Shown here: in pieces, positions 13,906 to 25,394 of the stretch
How positions within the stretch are numbered: the stretch's first letter is position 1
Layout of the letters: the number at the start of each line of letters is the position of its first letter
Assembly: GCF_963576675.1 (NCBI RefSeq)
Contig: NC_088916.1
Coordinates: 11,818,501 to 11,882,500, forward strand
Direction: 5' to 3'
Origin: Euphorbia lathyris
Taxonomy: Eukaryota; Streptophyta; Magnoliopsida; Malpighiales; Euphorbiaceae
DNA length: 64,000 nucleotides
Position numbers and translations under genes: made by a program
The notes under the pieces: generated by a model
Databases searched by the model: none
Seen by the model: only the letters and a program-made list of their open reading frames with translations
What the model was told of the DNA's origin: nothing

Positions 13906-14931
13906 GTCGGTAACGGCTGATTCGACAGCATTATGCTTCATACTCGGTATTTCTCAAGATTTGATGTTTAATTGCTCCAAATTTTTGTTTATTGGAGTTG
14001 CTGAGAGGAAGAGATGTACTGAAGAACAAGAAAATGATCACTTCTGACTTAATATTTCAGCAACTTTTTACATTCTATAGTTCAGTCAGTCACATTTTAC
14101 AACTAACTTACTAATATGCATTTCTATGTTCATTTTAATAGTTAATAATGTAAAGTAAAACTTATCTACAAAAGCAAGTTTCAAAAACTATTATGTTAGA
14201 TTCAAGGTTGTCAGATCTGGACCAATCCGGCCGGATCAATCAAAGTTTGTTCGGAACCACTGGTTGAGGTTAGAAATCTATATTTCTGAAAAAGGATAAG
14301 ATTTAAATTTGCTCCGGTCATTTTTTGGAAAGTGTAGAACCTCAACTATACAAAATGGTAATATTGTATCCTAATGTTTGCAAAATAATTTTACTTTTAC
14401 ATAACGAAAAATTTGAAGAAGTTGGTTTGACTATTGTTTGATTTTCACGTTTTGGACTTTTCAAGTAAGTTTGTCGATAATTGTATCAATAACATAATAG
14501 ATATGCAATCTTTTGTGATTAATTTATACATGAGAGATTTAGTTATTAGTTATTGAGCTTTTTATAGTTTGTTTGTAATTGTGTTAATTACTTGGTAAAC
14601 GTTTTAAACATAATTAATGTTTGAAAAATATGATATAATATGACTTTAATTAGTAAATCAGTATGATTAAATTTTCAAATTTTGTGTTAGCATGAAGGGC
14701 AGAAAATTAAACTACTTAATGAAGTAATAATCAACAAAGAAGAAGGGCAATCTTGTTAGCATCACTCTGAAAGGAGATTTTAGAAGTTGAAGAATAGAAT
14801 GGAATCAAAATTTATTAAATAAATAAAAATAATAATATGACAATATATAACAGTAAATAAAATATATAAAAACCACCAACAATGAATAAATAAACAAAAT
14901 AAAAGTTAACTTACCAAATAAAAGTTAATTT
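13906..14931. other. 3' flank of the SMYD4-like gene and AT-rich intergenic DNA
   Basis: The first few hundred bases probably hold the 3' UTR (AT-rich, several AATAAT-type stretches). I see no reading frame, RNA gene or clear repeat in the rest. Confidence 0.5.
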
Positions 14932-15040
14932 GTGGTGAAGCTCTTAGCCTAGTGGTTGAGAGCTTACCTATACCTTAGGAGGTCATGGGTTCGAATCACA
15001 TCCGGGTCTGGTGGGGTTTTTTTTTTCTTTTTTAATTGTA
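14932..15040 (+). mobile_element. tRNA-derived SINE
   Basis: A pol III A box-like stretch (TTAGCCTAGTGGTTGAGAGC, about 14944-14963) and a B box (GGGTTCGAATC, about 14987-14997) are spaced as in a tRNA head. They are followed by a short tail and a T-rich run. The arms do not fold into a normal tRNA acceptor, so this is a SINE head and not a tRNA gene. Target duplications were not clear. Confidence 0.65.
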
Positions 15041-15804
15041 AGCGCATTGCGCAAATTTTTTGAAAAAAAAAAATTTCACAATTTAAAGTTTTTAACCTCA
15101 GTCAAAAGCCTAGTTTTTATTTATAAAACTAAGTATATATACTAGAAAAAAATCCTAAATTTGCGTACTTAAAAAAGATTAGTTAAACTTACCTTCTGTA
15201 TTTTCTAGGATTCATGTTAAGATAGGATTCATGTTAAGATGTATCTGGTTCCAAGTTAGAGACGACGGTTAATTTGTTGATGGTTTATTCATTATATTTT
15301 AATTTTCAATGTATTATTATTAGTTTGTGGAAATGATTTATATAAGGAGCCGTTTGGTTTGAACTTCGGAATTGGAATCGGAATATGCCGGAATTAGAAT
15401 CAGAATGAATATTTATTTATTATGTTTAGTTCAATTTGGAATCAGAATGATATTCTCTTTGAAGCTACTTGGTTTTTTTAATAAATCATCCTAAAAATAT
15501 GTAGATATTGCAATAGAAAGAAAAATTAGTGTAAACAAACTAGTATATTAAAATAAAATTAATGATTTTTTACTCATATAATTTGTTTTATTATTGTAAA
15601 TAAAAACAATGTTTTATGAATTCAAAGAAAAACAAAAATTGGTTTATAATATATATATTAGTATATAAAATAAAATATAGTATATCATCATCTTACCAAC
15701 AAATAAATAACCATTTAAAAAAATAAAAAATAACCATGATTTCAATGGTAGGAAATCGTGGCTATTCATGGACATGTACTTTTTTTTTTCTCCATTTTAA
15801 TATA

Positions 15805-16561
15805 AGGTATTGCTATATATCGCACCCAAATTCCCTATCACCGTTCCCATTGGACAATTTTGCCCTTGCCATAAAAATTTTGTCAAAATTGAGAAAAAAA
15901 TTTTTTGAGAGAAAATTTAAAATTATACTTAAACTGATGCGGCATACCGTCCGACCCATGGTCGGAACGGATGCGACATCCGTTCCCGCCATGGGTCGGG
16001 CGGTATGCCGCATCCGTTCCCGCCATGGGTCGGACGGTATACGGCATCCGTTCCCGCCATGGTGGGAACAGATGCGGCATCCGTTCCGCCATGGGTCGGG
16101 TGGTACGCCGCATCCGTTCCCGCCATGGGTCGGGTGGTATGACGCATCCGTTTAGGCCAAATTTTGAAATATACAAAATCGTAAAATTTTTAGTGGCGAA
16201 AAATACTAAATCATTCAATTTTTTGTGACGAAAAATTAAAAATTCTCCTATTTTTTGTGACGAAAAATGCAAAATCGTCATGAAAAATATATATTATTTT
16301 CATGAGTTCTTTGATAAAAAAAATATAAATCTTAATGTTTCCGACTCGTAATAATCCATTTTCGAGGTTCAGATTGTCACATATCAATTATTTTCCTAAT
16401 TTTAATTATTGTTGTTCGGGTTTATGATTTTGGAGAGAAAATGCAAAGAAGGTAGAGAGGATTTGAGAAAATTACACTTTCTTGTTTCAAAAAGTGGGGA
16501 GGGCAAATATGTCAAAAATGGGTGGTAGACCGGAATTTAGGTGCGGTATATAGCAGCTCAC
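15805..16561. mobile_element. Second transposon nested in the hAT-like element
   Basis: The left end TATTGCTATATATCGCACCC and right end AGGTGCGGTATATAGCAGCT are inverted copies. The 8-mer TTAATATA flanks it (15797-15804 and 16562-16569). The inner arms pair further: GACAATTTTGCCCTTGCC faces GGGCAAATATGTCAAAAATG. The centre carries a GC-rich tandem array that contrasts strongly with the AT-rich surroundings. Superfamily is uncertain (Mutator-like or hAT-like). Confidence 0.7.
15938..16155. repeat. GC-rich tandem repeats of about 35 bp
   Basis: About six degenerate units of roughly 34-37 bp share the cores GCCATGGGTCGG and GCATCCGTTCCC. The first unit is partly inverted relative to the others. 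All overlapping reading frames on both strands are artefacts of the repeat. Local GC content is far above the surrounding DNA. Confidence 0.85.
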
Positions 16562-16818
16562 TTAATATATCAATAGTAATGAAAATGTGATTGATGCGAA
16601 GAGAAAAGGGAATCAATAATTATCGTTCTCAAGTAAAATTTATTTAATCAAACACTAATAAAGAGAATACTTCATTCCCATTCTCATTTCCATTTCCATT
16701 CCATATTTTAAATGTAGCTAACCAAACATCCTTTATATAATTTAAAAGGCGTTTTTAAAATGGTTAGCTGCAATTCTTCCTATGGTTCAAAAGCAACGTT
16801 TTGTTTGAACAATAGTTA

Positions 16819-17163
16819 GGCTTAAAATACTATTTGCTTTTCACCTATCTAAAATTTTGTCATTTGCTTCTTATCTGTTATTTAATATGTAACGATATTT
16901 TGATATTTGAACTTAATAGATTTTAATTTAGGATTTATTCTTTATTTTTTTAATCTAATTAATTATTTTTATATAATATGACAAAAAAACTTACAAAGAT
17001 ATCACGTGTAAATTCAAATATCAAAATATCGTTATTTTTGAATGAGATAACGGTTCCGTTAAATATTCATATAAATTGCAACAGGCAAATGTGACCAAAT
17101 AATAAGTCAGATACAAAATGACAAAATTTTGATAAGTCAAAGCACAAATAATGCTATAAGCAT
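16819..17163. mobile_element. Small foldback MITE with 8-bp TSD
   Basis: AATAGTTA occurs at 16811-16818 and 17164-17171. The arms are inverted: ATCTAAAATTTTGTCATTTG on the left faces CAAAATGACAAAATTTTGAT on the right. There is no coding potential. The 8-bp duplication would suit a hAT derivative. Confidence 0.65.
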
Positions 17164-17171
17164 AATAGTTA

Positions 17172-18357
17172 AATAAAAAGGATGGGTCATTTTCTTAAAC
17201 TCACAGTATGCTGCCACTTACACGACTACATGAAGGTGACCTGTCACTGTTTTCTTACTTGATACCGAACGGCTTACACCTACAAATTCAAGACATTGAT
17301 ATCTTAAAGTTTGTATAAATATGAGTTATAGGTTTTAAGGGGCGACTCTTCTTGCCGAAGAACAACGAAGCACCGATCTGTGTAAATATCAAGATTGAAA
17401 CTGATGATGAGATGCTATTTTGATGTGCTAATGATTGGATGCGATTGCAATTAGGGTTGCATAATGTAACTCCAACACAGTACCATCCAGTGATAGTCAT
17501 GAACCTATACAAAACTATCTTCAACTCCAGAGCAATTTGAGGTTTGCTTTTACTCTATTTCAGTATAACTTATATTGCTATGTCATTATTAGAATTAATC
17601 TCCTTTGCTATATTCTTAATTTATTACTAGCCATCAATTTGAATTTTCTTTAAGCATGTCATGTTCATCATTCTGCACCTATATTTGTTTATTTGGACAA
17701 ATAGCCCTTTATTCACATACATATCACATTTTTCAAATGGTTCATATATTGAAAGAACAGACTTCTTTCTCAAAGTTCATTTACGCTTATAGTGAAATAA
17801 GCTTGACAAAATCTATTCATCCTCACATTGGACATGGCAAAGAGATGGTGGGACTTAAATATATGTCTCCCACCACCTTTATTAAGAACCATAAGATATT
17901 AGCTACAGTTGATAGGTAAGTTTATCATATAAACATAATCACATAATGATCTTCATTTTGCTTATACTTGTGATATTAGCATGATTAGGTAAAATGTTGC
18001 TTCAATTGATGGGGCTACTAATCTGAAATCTCATGCTTCTTTTCATATAAACACAATCATATGTGACAACTCATATAGATGAGCATTTGCAAATTAGAGG
18101 ATTATATATGTGTTTACTGGAAATTCAATTTTAATTCTTATAAATGTAGGACTAGCTTTAGATGTTGAAAAATAAAACAACCTATTTTAATAAAAATTTT
18201 ATGAAATAATTGATATCCTTCTTTTGTTTATTAGTTTTATTAGTTTTTTTTTAATTGAAGAGGTTGGAAGCCGTTATCCAAAGATATCGGGGTATCCTAA
18301 CTAGTTCATTATAAATAATACTAAATACTAAATTATATATAAATAATTATAATTATA
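17172..18357. other. Intergenic DNA, no recognisable gene
   Basis: An open frame of 87 codons at 17656-17919 (plus) shows no domain I recognise and no splice context that convinces me. From about 18300 the sequence becomes TAATAAAT-rich, the same AT-rich context that surrounds both LINE copies to the right. Confidence 0.4.
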
Positions 18358-19438
18358 ATTTTTTTTTTGGTAGAAACAGGAAAGGAAAAACAAGCAAGGA
18401 ACAAACTAGCCTGGGATCAGCCTGGGAAAGCTAACCCCAACCCTATCCTCTAAAAGAAGAGAAGAAAGAAATATAGGAGGATCCGAAAGGGTGGTAACAC
18501 CTAACATCCCCTCATGCCCAGCCGCCGCCAAGCGATCCGCAATCCGGTTCTGTTCTCTGAAGATGTGGCTGAACTCTAAGAACTCAAAGGAAGAACCAAG
18601 TCTTTTAATAGCTTTGATAAGATTTAGGCTATTAAGACAAATAGCATGATTATTAGAAATCATATTAATGGCCTCTTTATTATCAGACTCCACAGAAAGC
18701 CTCTTAATACCCAGATTCCTGGCAAGCTTGACACCAGAGAGAATACCCCAAAGCTCCGCTGAAAATGACGAGCCCAACCCCAGGTTATGGGTGAACCCAG
18801 ACATCCAGGCACCCTCCGCGTCTCTAAGAACACCTCCGGCCGCGACTCTTCCATTGTTGAGGCAGGAGCCATCCGTATTCAACTTCACCACCCCATCCTT
18901 CGGCCTGCTCCAACCTACAAGGAGAACCTCTTTATTCTGGGTAGACCTGGCAAGGGGGTCCCCTTTGAAGCTCTTAGTAATAGTAAGAAGCTTTTTCGAG
19001 AAGAATTCAGGTAAGTTCTGAATAAAAACAGTCTTCTCACTAAAAATCTTCTTGTTTCTCCACTTCCAGATTTGGTGACAAATAATAGCAAAGAAAATGT
19101 CACCATGTTCCATGTTAGCTAGTAACTTACCACAAACCCCATCAGAGAACTAGTCATTCTCAAAGTGCGCAAGGAAGGGAGGGAGAATGTGGTGTGGGAG
19201 GACTTTCTTCCACACCTCCTTACTTCTAGAGCAATCCCTAAGGGCATGGCACAAAGTTTCAACATGGCCTCTGCATCTACTGCAAGCTCCAGAATCCGCC
19301 AAATGCCATCTGTGTCTATTCGAATTAGTAAGCAACCTGTCCTTAACTCCCAGCCAGAGGAAGCTCCTAATACGGTAAGGGATTTTCAGGACCCAAATGG
19401 ATCTCCAAGTATCCGAGAGAGGGTCGGATCAGTAATAA
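18358..19438 (-). mobile_element. 5'-truncated L1-type LINE, RNase H end, degenerate
   Basis: On the minus strand the frame at 19113-18406 encodes the plant LINE RNase H domain: VKLNTDGSCLNNG with the first Asp, SAELWGIL with Glu, ESDNKEAI with Asp, and a late NRIADRLAAAGHE. Upstream at 19335-19150 the zinc-binding part of the reverse transcriptase tail appears (SNRHRWHLADSGACSRCRG, then CHALRDCSRSKEVW). The two parts are in one frame but split by a stop where the sister copy at 20186 has Trp. The element ends with CTGTTTCTACC and an A tail, seen here as T-rich DNA at 18360-18370. Confidence 0.85.
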
Positions 19439-19545
19439 ATAATGATAAATTATATATAAGTAATTATAATAAATAATGATGAATTATATATAAATAATAC
19501 TAAATTATAAATTGTAATAAATAATTATAATTATAATAAATAATT

Positions 19546-20097
19546 GGGTAATTAATTTATTAGTCCCTATATTTTGACAAAACACACTGTTTAGTCCCTG
19601 TATTTTCAAAAACACATGATAAAGTCCCTAACCTTTTTCACGATGAACTGTTTAGTCCCTAACGTTTTTCTTGGTGAACTGTTTAGTCCCTGTCGTTAGA
19701 CTCTCATGAAGATTTTGTTAGTTAATTTGGATTTGCGTTCTTTTTTTCCTTTCCTTTAAACTCTAATGCATCTGAAATCAACTTTCAGTGTTCTTCTTTT
19801 TTATTTTCTTCTTAATCGTTCAAATTCGTAAGCATTGGGTCTTTTCTTTTTCTTGTTCTCCATACAAATAGCTTCTTCTTTTAAATTGGATTTCCTCTTC
19901 TAAAGTTTGAAGGTAAATAGTAAAATGTAATTTAGTCATTTCCGAAGTCATAAACGGTAAAAAAAATCTAACAAACAGAAGGAAGGACTAAACAGTTCAT
20001 TGAGAAAAAGGTTAGGGACCTTACCATGTGTTTATGAAAATACAGGGACTAAATAGTATGTTTTGTCAAAATATAGGGACTAATAAATTAATTACCC
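19546..20097. mobile_element. Mutator-like foldback element with 9-bp TSD, between the two LINE copies
   Basis: The left end GGGTAATTAATTTATTAGTC and right end ACTAATAAATTAATTACCC are inverted copies. TAAATAATT flanks both sides (19537-19545 and 20098-20106). The arms contain repeated TTTAGTCCCT motifs. The middle (about 19720-19940) is T-rich and non-coding. Confidence 0.75.
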
Positions 20098-20185
20098 TAA
20101 ATAATTATATATAAATTATAATAAATAATTATATATAAATTATAATAAATAATACTAAATTATAAATAATAATAAATAATTTTCC

Positions 20186-22515
20186 AGGTTCTGATCAATG
20201 GAGATATGTCTCATGAGTTCTCTCCTTCTAGGGGTATCCGTCAAGGAGATCCTATGAGCCCTTTCCTTTTTGTGATAGCTATGGAAAGGCTAGCTCACCT
20301 AATTCAAGAAGCTGTGAGTAAGGGGAGTCTCCATCCTGTGTCCATTAACAGATTTTGCCCTCCTATTTCCCACTTGTTCTTCGCTGACGATGTGATGATC
20401 TTTGTGGAAGGGAATGAGGAGCAAGTAGGTGTGGTTATGAATATCCTTGATTGCTTTTGCGTTGCTTCTGGCCAGAAGATCAATGTCCACAAGTCTCGGA
20501 TGCTTTGCTCTAAGAACATGGATAGAAGCCTTTGTAATAAGTTTAGCGATCTCTCGGGTATCCCTCTTACCCACTCATTGGGTAAGTATCTTGGGATCCC
20601 CCTTCACAGTGACAGAGTTTCCAAAGCCTCCTTTAAAGAGACTCTGGATAAAACTAATGGGTTGTGTGCTAGTTGGAAGGCCAATTCTCTCTCATTGGCT
20701 GGCCGTCCAACCTTAATTCAGTCTGTCAACTGCGCGGCTCCCAATCATATCATGCAAGCCTGTAAGTTGCCTGAGCCGGTTCTCAATGAGCTTGATAAAA
20801 TCAACCGGCGTTTCCTTTGGGGAGAGTCTGGAGAGGGAAGGAAGATTCACCTTGTCCCTTGGAAGGAGGTCTGCCAGCCTAAAAGCAGGGGGGGTCTTGG
20901 CATTAGACAAGCTAAGGACAACAACAAAGTTTTATTGATGAAGCTCCTCTGGAGAATGTGGCAGAACCCTTCTTCTATTTGGGTTCGTTTGCTTTGTGGC
21001 AAGTATCGAAAGGACAAAATCTTTGGGGGCCCTAAGGAGAGAATTGTCAATTGTTCTTTCCTTTGGAAAGGGCTCAGTGCTGTGTTTGCTGAATTCTGCA
21101 TGGGGGTTGGCCTGGAGGTGGGTAATGGTAAGTCCATAAGCTTCTGGTATGACACCTGGATCGGAGATAAACCGCTTATAGAGGTTTGTTGCTCTCCCCC
21201 GCCTAACAATATCCGCAACTAGAGGATTGCTGATGTGGTGGACTCTGATGGGGACTGGATTTGGTTTATGTTTGATACCTTCTTGAGCCTGGATACTCTC
21301 CTCAGAATCAGGGGAGTTAAGATTAGCAACCTTGAGGAGGACAAGGATAGGCATTGCTGGGCCCTGACGAACAATGGAGCTTACTCTTGCAAATCTGCCT
21401 TTGAAGCCTTTACTCTTGACAGATCCGACCCTCTCTCGGATACTTGGAAATCCATTTGGGCTCTGAAAATCCCTTATCGAATGAGGAGCTTCCTGTGGCT
21501 AGGAGTCAAGGACATGTTGCTGACTATTTCGAATAGACATAGACGGCATTTGGCGGATTCAGGTGCTTACAGTAGATGTAGAGGCCAAGTTGAATCTTTG
21601 TGCCACACCCTTAGGGACTGCTCTAAGAGTAAGGAGGTTTGGCAGAAAGTTCTTCCGCACCACATTCTCCCCTCCTTCTTTGCCCACTCTGAGAATGACT
21701 GGTTCTCTAATGGGGTTAAAGGTAGGTTACTGGCTAGCATGGAGCAGGGAGACATTTTATTTGCTATTATCTGCCACCACCTCTGGAAATGGAGGAACGA
21801 GGAGATCTTTGGTGAGAAGACTGTTTTTATTCAGAACTTACCCGGGTTCTTCTCTAAAAAGCTCCTTACCATTACGGGGAGCTTCAAAGGGGACCCCCTT
21901 GCCAATTCTTCCTAGAATAAAGAGGTTCACCTCGTTCGTTGGTGTAGGCCGAAGGATGGGTTGGTGAAGTTGAACACGGATGGCTCCTGCCTCAACAATG
22001 GAAGAGTCGCGGCTGGAGGCGTGCTCAGAGACGCGGGAGGTGCCTGGTTGTCTGGGTTCACCCATAACCTGGGTTTGGGCTCATCCTTTTCAGCGGAGCT
22101 TTGGGGTATTCTTTCTAGAGTCAAGCTTGCCAGAAATCTGGGTATTAAAAGGCTTGCTGTGGAGTCTGACAATAAGGAGGCAATTAGTATGATCTCTAAT
22201 AATCATGTTATTTGTCTTAGTAGCCAGAACCTTATCAAAGCTATAAGAAGTCTTGGCTCCTCATTTGAGTCCTTAGAGTTCTGCCACATCTACAGAGAAC
22301 AGAATCGGATTGCGGATCGCTTGGCGGCGGCTGGGCATGAGGAGATGTTAGGTGTTACCACCCTATCTGATCCTGCTATCTATCTTTCTTCTCTCCTTTT
22401 AGAGGATAGAGTTGGGGTTAGCTTTCCTAGGCTGATCCCAGGCTAGTTTTTTTTGTTTCGTTGTTTGTTTTTTTTTCTTTTCCTGTTTCTACCAAAAAAA
22501 AAAAAAAAAAAAATA
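20186..22515 (+). mobile_element. 5'-truncated L1-type LINE: partial RT plus RNase H
   Basis: One frame runs from about 20186 to the TAG at 22444-22446, broken by in-frame stops at 21220-21222 and 21913-21915. It begins inside the reverse transcriptase: GIRQGDPMSPFLF and the catalytic motif HLFFADDVMIF are present, but the earlier RT motifs and endonuclease are absent. The RT thumb (NRRFLWG), the zinc-binding tail (YSRCRG, CHTLRDC) and RNase H (NTDGSCLNNG, SAELWG, ESDNKEA, NRIADRLA) follow. The 3' end is CTGTTTCTACC plus an A run at 22493-22513. It is the same family as the minus-strand copy at 18358-19438 and is non-functional. Confidence 0.9.
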
Positions 22516-23117
22516 ATAAATTACTGAAATTAAATCAAATTAAATTAAATTAACTTAATTAAATGATGTTGAATTGAACTTAACTTAACTTACTTATAGT
22601 GAAATTAAGTAAAAAAGAATAGAGCCTTAGTTTTGTATAAAATTTAGTTTTAGAGGTTTCAAAACTATATAGTTTTAAATTTTAAATCAATATAATTAAT
22701 GAATATAATTAATGAGTTATTCGCAAGCGAAATTCATGAACTGAATTAACGAGCAGTTTGCGAGCAAAACTCATGAAAAAGCTCGTTAATAAGCTCGTGA
22801 GCAGTTTACGAATATAATTTAGAGCTCGTGAATATTATAAGTAATTTTGTAACTTAACTTAAAAATATAAATTGTGTTATTAAAAAGTTTAAAACGAATA
22901 AACACTTAAATTCAACAAGGCCTTAAATATTTTGACAAAAGAATAGAGACCAAAACTCAATATTTTGACGAATAAACACGTAATGTTAAGGTATTAATTT
23001 TAAGTGCTCCCAACAAGGCCTTAAATCTCATGAAATAAAAGAATAGAGACCAAAACTCAATATTTTGACAAGTTAGGGGCCAAACGTATTATTTTAAATT
23101 CAACACAATAAAACAAA
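22516..23117. other. AT-rich intergenic DNA with a 97-bp tandem duplication
   Basis: A 33-bp segment containing GAATAGAGACCAAAACTCAA lies at about 22937-22969 and again at 23037-23069. CAACAAGGCCTTAAAT precedes each copy, at 22914 and 23011. The sequence around 22715-22850 has repeated GCTCGTGAG and GCTCGTTAA motifs on AT-rich DNA, which looks like decayed transposon sequence. No gene is seen. Confidence 0.55.
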
Positions 23118-24667
23118 GGGAAAAGTATAAAAATAAACCTTGTGGTTTGACCCATTTTCGAACTGCACCTCTGTAGTTTAAAAGTTTGCAAATTGGTACC
23201 ATGAACTTCATTCCGTTAGCAAACACATACCAAATTGATTAATGGTGTTAAAAGTCAAAGGAAAAAGAGTTAATTTGGTCCTTTTATTTATTTATTTTAT
23301 AAATTAACCCCCCTTATTATCTAATTATCACAAATAAACCCCAAAATAAAAATTAAAAATCAAATACACCATCTTCTCCATCTCTTTCATTTTTTATTTT
23401 TATTCTTCTTTCTCTCTCTTCTCTCTCCTCTTTGTTAATTTCTCTCTCTAAAAGCAATTGAATTTCTCCCTCTAAAAAAAGAAACAATCTCTCCAAATCA
23501 ATATCAAGTCTTCTAAGCTTTGAAACATGAGTAACATTAGCATTTCCTTACTGTTGGCATAATTTTAGAGATCAAGTACACAGATCATAACTCCGTAAAT
23601 TAAAATTCATAGACAAAGTTTGAAATAAAATTAAAGTACTTACCCCCATTCTTTTTCCCTTCCCTCCAGCCAACAAAACGATTGAAACACTCTTCTCTTT
23701 AACAGTTTCAGAGCTCTGACACATGAACAAAACACAGATTTATAAACAATTAACCTCAGGCAAAATGCAAATACACAGAAAAGAAAAGCACTTACATTTT
23801 CAATTTTAGTTGAGCATTTAATGGTGGAAGTAGCAATTTCGGGAAGCTTTTGGACCTAAGAGATTTTATGTTCTGAAAACAAACAAAAACCTAGATTCAA
23901 TCCGGAAAAATCATAACGAACTCTAATCAATAACAGAAATAGAATTAGAAGGTGTTTGCTTGCCTTGTGGGAATTTAGAGTGAGAGGGGAAGTGAAAAGA
24001 ATTGGGTGGAATTAGAGTAAGATTAGGAGATGGAAACAAGGAAGTAGAAGAAGTAGAAACAGAGGAAAGATTCATGTGAAGTAAATGATAACCCAGCTTT
24101 CCCCTCCAACTTCCTCGACGTTTTCTTCAATTGATCACATAGAAAGAGAGAGAGAGAGGAAGAAGAAAGTAAAAATGAATTCTTTTGGAGATGTGAATGA
24201 CTACAGACAAAAATTTAGCAGACCTTGGACTGTTTTCTTTTGGAAATGTTAATGTTACTCAAGCTTGAAATATTAGAAGACTTGATATTGATTTGGAAAG
24301 ATTGTTTTTTTTTCTAGAGAAAGAAATTCAATTGATTTTAGAGAGAGAAATTAACAAAGAGGAGAAAGAGAAGAGAAAGAAGAACAAAAATAAGAAATTA
24401 AAGAGATGGAGAAGATGGTATATTTGATTTTTAATTTTTATTTTGGGGTTTATTTGTGATAGTTAGATAATAAGGGGGTTAATTTATAAAATAAATAAAT
24501 ATAAGGATTAAATTAACTCTTTTTCCTTTGACTTTTAATACCGTTAGTCAATTTGGTATATGTTTGCTAACGGAACGAAGTTCATGGTACCAATTTATAA
24601 ACTTTTAAACCATAGGGTACGGTTCGAAAATGGACCAAGCCACGACGGTTATTTTTATACTTTTCCC
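23118..24667. mobile_element. Large Mutator-like inverted-repeat element, 1.55 kb
   Basis: The left end GGGAAAAGTATAAAAATAAA pairs with the right end TTATTTTTATACTTTTCCC. The flanks TAAAACAAA (23109-23117) and TAAAACACA (24668-24676) match at 8 of 9 positions. The inverted arms reach far inward: CTCTTTGTTAATTTCTCTCT near 23428 faces AGAGAGAAATTAACAAAGAG near 24342. The central part (about 23530-24180) is not inverted and shows no long frame. It could be a captured non-coding fragment. A short diverged relative sits at 35495-35657. Confidence 0.75.
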
Positions 24668-24699
24668 TAAAACACATAATGTATTTTTTGGGCACAGTA

Positions 24700-25394
24700 T
24701 TGCCTAAACATTACGCCCCAAGTCCTGAATCATCAGAAGCAGCGGTCAGAGATGTTTCAAAAGCTAATTGAAGCACAGTTGCTCTGGTTCATCTTTTGTC
24801 GCAGAAAACCATCGAATGTTCATCTCCTCCAAAGGATGCGAGAGATACTGATGTGTTCACGATGAAGCGCATCGATCCAATTAGGTTATTCTTTTTAATT
24901 CTATACACAATGTTGAACTACTGTCTACTTTCTACTTTTTCTGTTCTTGTTCAACTTGTGATTTATTCAAACAACATTTCTTTAGAGGTTTTAGCATCAC
25001 AGTTGATTCCAATTCACAAATATTTGCAGTTTAGTTTGTACCTCTGGTTTCATGATGGGATCATCAATTATTATTTTAATGTAAAGGCGTTGAGGAAGAT
25101 GGAGAATATACTAAGGGGGGAATCTGAGGGACGATATAATATTTGTTGGATTGAATGTAAAAGTTTTTCATGTCATTTCCCTGGATGAGAACCATATGTT
25201 TGTCTTATTTATTTTAGTTGTTTGTACTCTTTTGTCCGGAATTTCCAAGGAGATGGCATTTTGTGAACAACCTAGGGTAAGAGATATCTGAAGAAGAAAA
25301 CTAAGCATGTTTAGTTTAATCTTCATTTTGTCAATTTAAAGCTTATACCCCCTGGCGCAAGAGAGAATTCAGAATCTCAAAATAGTCTCTAGCT
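24700..25394 (+). promoter_or_regulatory. Upstream region of the TNL gene
   Basis: No convincing gene is seen. The sequence is copied at 36257-36979, where it ends 21-22 bases into the TIR coding sequence. The duplication therefore defines this as the TNL upstream region. A core promoter element could not be fixed. Confidence 0.4.

Larger units (their letters stand above)
15345..16731. mobile_element. hAT-like non-autonomous transposon with 8-bp TSD
   Basis: The 8-mer TTTATATA flanks the element (15337-15344 and 16732-16739). The left end AGGAGCCGTTTGGTTTGAAC is an imperfect inverted match to the right end TAGCTAACCAAACATCC. Subterminal GGAATTGGAATCGGAAT on the left faces TTTCCATTTCCATTCC on the right. 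An 8-bp duplication with GTTTGGTT-type ends is typical of hAT derivatives. No transposase is encoded. Most of the interior is a second element (15805-16561). Confidence 0.75.

Noticed and set aside
14932..15010. tRNA gene
   Set aside because: A and B boxes are present but the acceptor and anticodon arms do not form a normal tRNA; it is a SINE head.
15938..16155. CRISPR-like regular repeats
   Set aside because: The units are contiguous degenerate tandem repeats without unique spacers, in a plant transposon.
15736..16281. Several overlapping open frames on both strands with HPF/RPMAGTDA-type repeats
   Set aside because: They are translations of the GC-rich tandem repeat inside a transposon.
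24796..25188. 130-codon open frame upstream of the TNL
   Set aside because: It has no recognised domain, lies in the TNL upstream region, and the duplicated copy at 36257-36979 does not keep the frame.
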